Source: Gyrodactylus bullatarudis (Eukaryota > Platyhelminthes > Monogenea > Gyrodactylidea > Gyrodactylidae). Taken from it: a DNA stretch of 10,323 nucleotides. Shown piece after piece: positions 6,501-10,323 of this stretch (its first letter is position 1; every line of letters starts with the position of its first letter). Both the position numbers and the translations under genes were made by a program. The notes under the pieces are model-generated. The model had not been told where the DNA came from and did not search any database. It saw nothing but the letters and a program-made list of their open reading frames with translations. Location of the stretch: the NCBI GenBank assembly GCA_012064415.1, contig SSNU01003000.1, positions 1-10,323 on the forward strand, written 5' to 3'.

Positions 6501-9147
6501 CTATCTACATGGAATGGAAAATATACTATCGGACAGAACTAAATTCAAAAGAACATCACAGAAGATCAGTGACTTCAACCCGAAATCTTTAGAGCTTAAA
6601 TGTAAAACAGAATTGAAGCTATTACTCTCTCAAAAGATCATAGACAAAAGAAAGTTTGAAGAACTAAGAACTACAAACAGCAATCCAAACAGATTATATG
6701 GTCTTCCGAAGATTCATAAAATGAAAGAAGCAGAAAATTCAAGAAATATGAAATTCAGACCAATAGTAGACATGAGTCTATCAGCAACACACAAAATCGC
6801 TAACTGGTTAGTAGACATACTCACTCCAATAATCAAAACAGAAAACAGTTACAGCATAAAAGACACTTTTGAGAAAATCAAAAATACGGACTCAAAGAAC
6901 ACAAAAATGTTCTCTTTGGACGTTGAATCACTCTTCATGAATATTCCTCTGGGAGAAACAGTCGAATATATTATTGAAAGAACCAAACAAGTCGTCCCAA
7001 AATTCCCACTAACAAGTGCAACATTGAGAAGACTGATAAACTTATGTTGCAGAAATGTAGTTTTTTCATTCAATGATAAACTATACGTACAGAAAGATGG
7101 AGTAGCAATGGGATCACCACTCGGTCCATTATCAGCTGAAGCTTTCATGGACAAGATGGAAACCCAAAACCTAAAACAAGCAATTCAAAACACTAAGCAC
7201 TATATTAGATATGTGGATGACACCTTTTTTCTGATCAAAGACACAGATGACCAGGAAGAGATCCTCAATTCGTTCAATAAGGCCCATCCAAATCTAAAAT
7301 TAACTATAGAAAATTAATCTAACCAGACACTACCTTTTCTTGAAGTACAACTAGAAAGAAACCAAGAAGGAAAACTTAAGAGAAGAATTTTTAGAAAATC
7401 ACCCTTCACAGGAAAACTTTTAAATTATTATTATTCATTTTCTCCAAAAGAAACCAAAAGAGGTTTGATAATTTCACTATTCAAAAGACTAAAGAAAATC
7501 GTATGGGAAGAATTGTGGGAAGAGGAAAAAGAAAAACTGACCAAAATCTTCGAAGAGAACTGTTTTGGAATAATCAACTAACTAATTTTAATTTTAAAAT
7601 GTTATCAGAATCTACTGTAAAAAAAGCTATTATTTGTATTTGATGATTATTTGTTTAAAATGGACGCGATGAACGGGAGTTTAACCCCAGTTTAACCCGG
7701 TACAAAACAAGAACAATTATCTAAGACTCTAGAAAAATGTGTAGAAACGGTCGAGATCGAACAAAACAGAGAACAAGAGGAAGAAAAGGCCAAAACGTGT
7801 TTGTATCTACCATTTAAAGGAGACCAAAAATGCCAAATATACAAGAAAAGACTCCAAGAAGTTTTCAAATCTACTTTTCCGAACGAAGAAGCGAAAATAT
7901 TCTTCAAAACCAACAAAATATTCCCTAATCAGTTAAAAGACAAATTAGACCCACTAAAACAAACTCATGTTGTCTACAAATTCAGATGTTTCTGTCAAGC
8001 TGAATATATCGGACACACTTATAGGAGACTAGAAGAGAGAATCAACGAACATCTCTATACAGGGACAACAGCCATAAGGGAACATACGAGAACCTGTCCA
8101 GAAAAAGTTTCCCCATTAAACTTTGAAATTATTTACAAACAACCAGGGAAAAACGTGGCAGCTCTCAAAACCGCTGAAGCATTATACATAGAGAAACAAA
8201 AGCCAAATCTATGTATCCAAAAGAAATTCGTGAAACCAAATTCGCTAAAACCAATATTTTGTACACAATTTTATCTATATAAATCTGGCATGTAAAAGCT
8301 GATGAGTATGCCACGAAATAAAAGCGCTATATTCTTATAACTGGCATCAACCCTTTTTACTCATGGTATTATTAGTAACTGAGTAATGACCAAATAAAAG
8401 TGGTAACATTTTTTTGTCGACCACTATACTAATATTAATATATACTTGGTATTTTCATGTTTATTTAGGTAATCGTTGTTATCTTTTTTATGACCCATGC
8501 GATTCAATTCAATGTTTCAACGATGGAAAATGTGTGCTACTCGATAAGGAGCATACTGCCCAATGTGAATGCCAAGAGGGTTTCAAGGGAAAAGATTGTT
8601 CCCTACGTAGAGATGAATGTTATTCAAATTCTAGTCATTCGAGGAATAAAGTTTTACAATTCATTCGAACAAATGCCACAAAATTCTGTAAGAATATTGG
8701 AACCTGTATTGAAAATGAGTTGAACGAAGAAAATCCATTCAGATGTGAATGCTCTTTCCTATATAAAGGCATTGATTGTGGAGAAGTTAAAATTGTGAGT
8801 GAGAACTGGTTGACGTAAGTAAACCTAGTTAGTATAAAGATATTAATTTATTATCAATTGTTTCATCAAGGATTCGAATTTGATCAATATAGATCATGAG
8901 ACTATATCCATACGAATATGTTGATTGTCTTCTCACACTTTGCTAGAAGGTTAAATTTATTAACTATGTAAAATTTTAGATCGAAACTATTGGGATACTT
9001 TTTGCCACAATTGTTGGATTAACCTTACTAATATTCATGACAACAATGCTGATGAAAATCTACAGAAGAATGAAAAGAACAATAAGTCCAAGACAAAATC
9101 AAATGGATTTAAAATGCACAAGAGAGATGAGTAATCTACTGAAATAA
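3451..9147 (+). CDS. Notch-ligand-like (DSL/EGF) transmembrane protein, 3' exons; partial at 5' end
   Basis: Joined exons 3451-3581, 3606-3728, 8469-8794 and 8980-9147 encode a DSL domain, three six-cysteine EGF modules, one transmembrane helix and a cytoplasmic tail of about 30 residues. DSL proteins (Delta, Serrate/Jagged, LAG-2) sit on the signalling cell and activate Notch receptors on neighbours. The DSL call rests on C-x3-YFG-x2-C-x3-C spacing, the later C4-C5 pair and VGNHC. Phases match: phase 1 at 3728/8469 (A+GT) and phase 0 at 8794/8980. Signal peptide and MNNL module are missing; they should lie upstream, beyond the repeat cluster or outside the window. With only three EGF modules the protein is short for the family unless other exons exist. 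It is divergent, with the usual DSL tryptophan lost in the spliced reading, so binding to Notch is an inference. Mobile DNA fills its largest intron. Confidence 0.72.
3582..3605 (+). other. Proposed 24-nt micro-intron inside the DSL domain
   Basis: The segment starts GTTGGT and ends TTTTTAG, is phase 1, and holds the in-frame TAA. Removing it joins Glu-(A/AT=Asn)-Arg-Val-Gly-Asn-His-Cys, restoring the last DSL cysteine at the right distance but losing the usual tryptophan, which is present in the unspliced reading (ESW). The donor is weak. Alternatives are an older intron boundary decayed by mutation, or a pseudogene. Confidence 0.4.
3606..3728 (+). CDS. Exon: end of DSL domain and EGF module 1 (five cysteines)
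   Basis: It encodes VGNHC (last DSL cysteine), then an EGF module with cysteines in FC, PC, IC, EC and IC; the sixth arrives from the next exon as SNRC. The donor GTAAGC at 3729 is phase 1, a common phase for EGF exons, and the split serine codon A|GT joins cleanly to the exon at 8469. Confidence 0.7.
3759..3815 (+). repeat. Fragment of the foldback element right end
   Basis: It shares AAAATCATAGATTCCTAACT and CTTCATAT with the right terminus of copy 2 (near 3144-3170), with one difference in the terminal motif, and a GATGA(A/G)AAA segment before it. It is a truncated terminus just inside the large intron. Confidence 0.6.
3991..4493. repeat. Large inverted repeat, 232-bp arms, 39-bp spacer
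   Basis: The arms 3991-4222 and 4262-4493 are inverted copies of equal length; I count three mismatches by eye. The outer ends read ATTGACTATAACGTTGTACG and CGTACAACGTTATAGTCAAT. The spacer 4223-4261 is AT-rich. No open frame and no clear target-site duplication (left flank CTTGACCAAT, right flank CTATGCC) are seen. It could be a foldback MITE or a local inverted duplication. As part of an intron it would fold into a long RNA hairpin. Confidence 0.85.
4494..4604. other. Short AT-rich stretch, nothing recognised
   Basis: A small inverted motif GAACTAC/TTAGTTC sits near 4514-4530. No frame or repeat relationship is visible. Confidence 0.4.
4605..4746 (-). mobile_element. Penelope-like element tail (pLTR) fragment with decayed hammerhead motif
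   Basis: The minus strand aligns, with gaps, to the tail of the plus-strand element at 8297-8420. Shared blocks are AATGAGTATGCC, GAAATAAA, AGCGCT (4717-4722), TATTC, GGCATC, TTTTTAC, ATTGACCAATGA-like and TTTTTTGTC. The hammerhead core is CTAATGA (complement of 4738-4744, one change) and GAAA (complement of 4726-4729). Divergence is far higher than between the coding arms near 6 kb, so this is an older insertion. Confidence 0.55.
5037..5125 (-). repeat. tRNA-derived SINE-like fragment, minus strand
   Basis: The minus strand reads TTGGACTAAGTGGTTGAGTG followed by CTCACGC, a tRNA A-box-like region, then a decayed B-box position (TTTATATCCATG), CACGAGTATCAGG and a perfect CTGATGA (complement of 5037-5043). 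The arrangement resembles Sm-alpha-type hammerhead SINEs, but no GAAA follows, so the ribozyme would be incomplete. The rest of 4747-5272 shows no gene. Confidence 0.42.
5273..5355 (-). mobile_element. Second minus-strand Penelope-like tail fragment
   Basis: The minus-strand string GGCATGTAAGAGGCTGATGA plus GTAT matches GGCATGTAAAAGCTGATGA plus GTAT at 8288-8309, which is the last codons, stop and hammerhead start of the plus-strand element. Similarity reaches upstream into the end of the endonuclease reading frame (TTTTACTATATAT against TTTTATCTATATA). After GTAT the match ends at about 5286. A GAAA box is not found at the expected distance. Confidence 0.5.
5356..5714. other. AT-rich intronic stretch, no gene; one strong palindrome
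   Basis: Nothing coding or repeat-like is recognised apart from the palindrome at 5430-5447. The short open frame beginning at 5630 has no recognisable content and runs into a foldback arm. Confidence 0.5.
5430..5447. repeat. Perfect 18-bp palindrome TCCCACCCTAGGGTGGGA
   Basis: It is fully self-complementary with no spacer and is GC-rich in an AT-rich setting. A related GGGTAGGG lies about 25 bases to the left. It could be a protein-binding site or part of an unrecognised repeat. Confidence 0.6.
5715..5935 (+). repeat. Isolated right arm of the foldback family
   Basis: It follows the right arm of copy 2 (2985-3145) in order: CTCAAAGTTCAAAAAATGGG, a GGG(A)TTTTGG core, TTTCAAA, TTTTTTTC, a GTGAAAGAGAG-type segment, GATTCCAAAA and CTTGATGAAAAAATTAAG. 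No left arm partner is seen nearby, so this is a solo or truncated copy ending about 30 bases before the Penelope inverted arm. Confidence 0.6.
5964..6136 (-). mobile_element. Inverted duplicate of the Penelope-like 5' coding segment
   Basis: The complement of this segment matches 6292-6463 over about 172 bp with only a few substitutions and one single-base indel. It encodes the same residues (NQTKHLTPNSDENFEHFQ onward) in an open frame through QRRHKTAINRLKRRND. It keeps the base that the plus copy has lost, so this arm is intact where the main copy is frameshifted. Matching stops abruptly at GATATTGTCA. Partial inverted 5' copies are a known feature of Penelope-like insertions. Confidence 0.8.
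6134..7581 (+). pseudogene. PLE reverse transcriptase region, frameshifted and with stops
   Basis: The leader from 6134 includes EKEVLSLGLTFRVP, a typical PLE N-terminal block. A one-base deletion near 6426-6431 (shown by the intact inverted arm at 5964-6136) shifts the frame; the rest continues in the next frame from about 6430. RT landmarks in order are RLYGLPKIHK, FSLDVESLFMNIPL (motif A, catalytic Asp), DGVAMGSPLGPLSAEAF (motif B), YIRYVDDTF (motif C, YVDD), then LKLTIEN. TAA at 7315-7317 interrupts motif D/E; the frame resumes with LPFLEVQL (PLE motif E) and a thumb region ending at TAA 7579-7581. The catalytic aspartates are preserved, so loss of activity is by frame damage and appears recent. 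It would have copied its RNA by target-primed synthesis. Confidence 0.85.
7582..7695 (+). other. RT-endonuclease linker with stops
   Basis: This 114-bp stretch keeps the RT and endonuclease in one frame (a multiple of three) but has TAA at 7618-7620 and 7693-7695. A small direct duplication AGTTTAACCC occurs twice near 7678-7698. Whether it is decayed linker or inserted DNA cannot be told. Confidence 0.5.
7696..8295 (+). pseudogene. PLE GIY-YIG endonuclease domain
   Basis: The frame is open from 7696 to TAA at 8293-8295 and has no good initiator of its own, so it was the C-terminal part of the RT-endonuclease polyprotein. Landmarks are an acidic, Lys-rich linker, TCLYLPFKGDQKCQIYKK, HVVYKFRCFCQAEYIGHT (the PLE form of GIY-YIG with C-x-C and YIG), RRLEERINEH (catalytic Arg, conserved Glu-His), and a C-terminal ALYIEKQKPNLC. 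In active elements this domain nicks the target DNA to prime insertion. The domain itself looks undamaged. Confidence 0.85.
8283..8352 (+). ncRNA. Hammerhead-like ribozyme motif in the PLE tail
   Basis: A perfect CTGATGA (8299-8305) and GAAA (8315-8318) are spaced as in a hammerhead core. Stem III can form as AUA/UAU around AAAAGCGCU. Stem I can be drawn from GUAAAAG (8292-8298) and CUUAUAAC (8334-8341) with mismatches. Stem II is very short (GU/AC with an AUGCC loop); that loop is complementary to the GGCAT copies at 8288 and 8343. The core starts four bases after the endonuclease stop. PLEs are known to carry hammerheads in their pLTRs. Cleavage is not shown. Confidence 0.55.
8421..8468 (+). 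other. Intron end and acceptor before the EGF exon
   Basis: An AT-rich run ends in TTTATTTAG at 8460-8468. Starting an exon here gives a phase that matches the donor at 3729. Confidence 0.6.
8469..8794 (+). CDS. Exon: EGF modules 2 and 3
   Basis: It starts GT, completing a serine codon, then NRC closes EGF 1. EGF 2 has cysteines PC, QC, KC, QC, EC, DC with CQEGFKGKDC as its classic C-terminal loop. EGF 3 has EC, FC, TC, RC, EC, DC with an unusually long first loop (about 22 residues between cysteines 1 and 2), containing two possible N-glycosylation sites (NSS, NAT). It ends ...GEVKI at donor GTGAGT (8795), phase 0. A second GTAAGT at 8815 would put the next exon out of frame. Confidence 0.8.
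8795..8979 (+). other. 185-bp intron
   Basis: It runs from donor GTGAGT to acceptor AATTTTAG. It is AT-rich with no other feature seen. Phase 0. Confidence 0.65.
8980..9147 (+). CDS. Exon: transmembrane helix and cytoplasmic tail, stop
   Basis: It encodes 55 residues. About 22 hydrophobic residues (IGILFATIVGLTLLIFMTT and on) begin four residues in, immediately followed by basic stop-transfer residues (KIYRRMKR), giving a type I orientation with the EGF modules outside. The tail is about 30 residues, basic then polar, with no lysine cluster beyond the juxtamembrane region and no recognised PDZ-binding end. It ends at TAA 9145-9147. Confidence 0.78.
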   Translation: METIGILFATIVGLTLLIFMTTMLMKIYRRMKRTISPRQNQMDLKCTREMSNLLK

Positions 9148-9166
9148 AAGGTCATAAATCGTATAA

Positions 9167-9172
9167 AATAAA
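9167..9172 (+). promoter_or_regulatory. Polyadenylation signal AATAAA
   Basis: A canonical hexamer lies 20 bases past the stop codon of the DSL/EGF gene; another overlaps the stop itself (9143-9148). Site of cleavage unknown. Confidence 0.45.
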
Positions 9173-9315
9173 AAAATAAGAATTTTCATAATAGAATGTA
9201 TAACTATTTAATGATCGCGAATTCTACATCTTTGGCCCGTATGAGAAACGTGATCAGAAATAAGACGTCTTCTACATGACGAAAAAAATGCAGACATACT
9301 GTGCTGGGGTAGTAA

Positions 9316-9553
9316 TAATCTCGTTCTGCCCATTAAAGTCCTCGAGAGCTGAGTAAACCGTGCCCTTCTTTATGATTCATAATTCCCTCTTTACATTCCA
9401 GACTATCATGATTGTTGAAACGTTATGCATAGACAACCTTCCCCGGCTTTTACGAATATGTACGAATCAGTTCCCTTAATCCTCGAGCGACAGATTAACC
9501 AATTGACAGATCTCGGTCAATTCGGCCAGAACTCGTCAATGAATGTGGCTGGT
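9316..9553 (+). repeat. Direct repeat Y, copy 1
   Basis: It runs from AATCTCGTTCTGCCCATTAA to GAATGTGGCTGGTTCA. It contains CTCGAGCGACAGATTAACCA and a small inverted motif TCGGTCAATTCGGCC. Compared with copy 2 it has a short deletion after GGCTTTTA. Confidence 0.8.
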
Positions 9554-9902
9554 TCACCCAGCTCTTGCAGGACGAGCGGAGAATATCTTCTCCAGGAATC
9601 ATGCTGAAAATTATTCTCGGTATGGTGAATTGGGAGGCGAGCTGGTAGAAGATGTCCAAAGATAGGAGCAAACGCATGGGTGCGCAGCTAGAAATGAGTT
9701 GTCTTTTACATGACGATGAAAATGCACACATACTGTGTTAGGGTAGAATGCTGGGAGAGGAAACTCGGGAGAATCTGTCTCTTCTGACGAGGGGAGTAGG
9801 AAGAGTAGTCGGTGCATTGGGAGACATTCTGCGAAGGATGCTCCATGAAAGTCGTGTGTGTTCATTGGGCGAACCGGGACAATCGTAGCTAATTCGAGCC
9901 GG

Positions 9903-9975
9903 GCCTACGTAGCTCAGTGGTTAGAGCACTGGTCTTGTAAACCATGGGTCGAGATTTGGATTCTCTCCGGGGGCA
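9903..9975 (+). tRNA. tRNA-Thr(TGT)-like sequence, probably a decayed copy or SINE head
   Basis: The cloverleaf order is visible: acceptor GCCTACG/CGGGGGC, D arm GCTC/GAGC with AGTGGTTA, anticodon loop CTTGTAA (TGT, Thr), T arm GAGAT/CTCTC with loop TTGGATT. The A box (TAGCTCAGTGG) is intact, but the T loop has G for the invariant C and the acceptor, anticodon and T stems each have a mismatch. There is no T-run terminator at once after it. I read it as a tRNA pseudogene carried within the repeat unit. Confidence 0.6.
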
Positions 9976-10058
9976 TCAGGACATTTTGTCCCCTCCAAAC
10001 CATTCATCTCTCATATTCCCCCCTCCCTTTCTTCACTCCCCCCCTTACAACCATGACT

Positions 10059-10323
10059 CATAATCTCGTTCTGTCCATTGAAGTCCTCTAGGGCTCCGCC
10101 AACCGTGCTCTTCTTCCGGATTCATAATTCCCTCCTTGATTTCCAGACTATCATGATTGTTGAAAGGTTATGCATGGACAACCTTCCACCGCTTTTAGAA
10201 ACCCATGCGGATATAGGCACTGGTAGGTACGAATCAGTTCCCTTAATCCTCGAGCGACAGATTAACCAATTGACCGATTTCGGTCAATTCGGCCGCAACT
10301 CGTCAATGAATGTGGCTGGTTCA
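10059..10323 (+). repeat. Direct repeat Y, copy 2
   Basis: It starts 745 bp or so after copy 1 and is cut by the window end. It has about 20 extra bases (AAACCCATGCGGATATAGGC region) that copy 1 lacks. Otherwise there are scattered substitutions only. Confidence 0.8.

Larger units (their letters stand above)
6134..8420 (+). mobile_element. Penelope-like retroelement (decayed), RT + GIY-YIG endonuclease + hammerhead tail
   Basis: The order is an N-terminal leader, reverse transcriptase, linker, GIY-YIG endonuclease, then a tail with a hammerhead-like motif, the standard Penelope-like (PLE) architecture. Damage comprises one frameshift and four in-frame stops. The element lies in an intron in the same orientation as the host gene. 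The left boundary is set by the inverted arm at 5964-6136; the right boundary is where similarity to the 4605-4746 tail copy ends. No target-site duplication could be fixed. Confidence 0.82.
3729..8468 (+). other. Large (4.74-kb) repeat-filled intron
   Basis: The intron starts GTAAGC and ends TTATTTAG. It holds a foldback end fragment, a 232-bp-arm inverted repeat, Penelope-like tails and body, and a tRNA-SINE fragment. The Penelope body lies in the same orientation as the host gene. Apart from these the intron is AT-rich with no exon-like frame. Confidence 0.65.
9229..10323. repeat. Long direct-repeat array, higher G+C than the rest
   Basis: Blocks appear in the order X (about 9229-9315), Y (9316-9553), Z (9554-9660), X' (9661-9747), a tRNA-containing block (9748-10058) and Y' (10059-10323, cut by the window edge). 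X and X' share CTACATGACGA / TTACATGACGA and CATACTGTG; Y and Y' are near-identical over about 240 bp. The short open frames here overlap on both strands and carry no recognisable domain. It may be a satellite or a complex repeat next to the host gene. Confidence 0.7.

Noticed and set aside
6849..7154. 101-codon minus-strand frame
   Set aside because: It is the antisense shadow of the Penelope reverse transcriptase motifs A to B.
7692..7916. 74-codon minus-strand frame
   Set aside because: It is the antisense shadow of the endonuclease region.
8490..8723. 77-codon frame overlapping the EGF exon
   Set aside because: It is an alternate frame of the EGF exon without the cysteine pattern.
8815..8820. 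GTAAGT as the donor of the EGF 2-3 exon
   Set aside because: Its use puts the transmembrane exon out of frame, whereas GTGAGT at 8795 joins in phase 0.
9903..9975. Functional tRNA-Thr gene
   Set aside because: Stem mismatches and a changed T loop, and location inside a repeat unit, point to a decayed copy.
9425..10091. Several 60-84 codon frames in the repeat array on both strands
   Set aside because: They overlap one another, have no recognisable content and lie in non-coding direct repeats or across the tRNA-like sequence.

Overview
The window looks like an AT-rich invertebrate (metazoan) genome, most likely a flatworm of the digenean/schistosomatid type. Nothing in it is bacterial: coding sequence is split by GT-AG introns, two apparent introns are extremely short (26 and 24 nt), there is a Notch-ligand type DSL/EGF/transmembrane gene, a Penelope-like retroelement, and tRNA-derived repeats joined to hammerhead-like motifs resembling the schistosome Sm-alpha SINE. 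The organism call is an inference; no species is identified.

Layout. Positions 1-863 (minus) hold a Mutator-like (MULE) transposase relic: an N-terminal FAR1/WRKY-GCM1-type zinc finger, a 26-nt intron, the N-terminal helical region, a frameshift in a homopolymer, then directly a C-terminal SWIM-like zinc finger; the catalytic core is missing. About 1012-1402 is a 30-bp minisatellite. 1403-1959 is AT-rich DNA with two short perfect palindromes and no gene. 1960-3171 is a foldback repeat cluster whose arms recur at 3759-3815 and 5715-5935. About 3236-3360 is a degenerate tRNA-related repeat with a hammerhead-like motif.

The main host gene is on the plus strand, 3451-9147: the 3' part of a Notch-ligand-like (Delta/Serrate/LAG-2) membrane protein with a DSL domain (3451-3581 and 3606-3728), three EGF modules (3606-3728, 8469-8794), and a single transmembrane helix with a short cytoplasmic tail (8980-9147). 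Splice phases agree at the last three junctions. Its 5' exons (signal peptide, MNNL region) are not in the window or not recognisable.

The 4.74-kb intron 3729-8468 is packed with mobile DNA: a foldback end fragment, a 232-bp nearly perfect inverted repeat (3991-4493), minus-strand Penelope tail fragments (about 4605-4746 and 5273-5355), a minus-strand tRNA-SINE fragment (5037-5125), another foldback arm, and a decayed Penelope-like element on the plus strand (about 6134-8420) with reverse transcriptase, GIY-YIG endonuclease and a hammerhead-like motif beginning four bases after its last stop codon. Its 5' coding end is duplicated in inverted orientation (5964-6136).

From about 9229 to the right end the DNA is visibly richer in G+C and consists of long direct repeats; the second unit carries a roughly 315-bp block, absent from the first, that contains a decayed tRNA-Thr(TGT)-like sequence.
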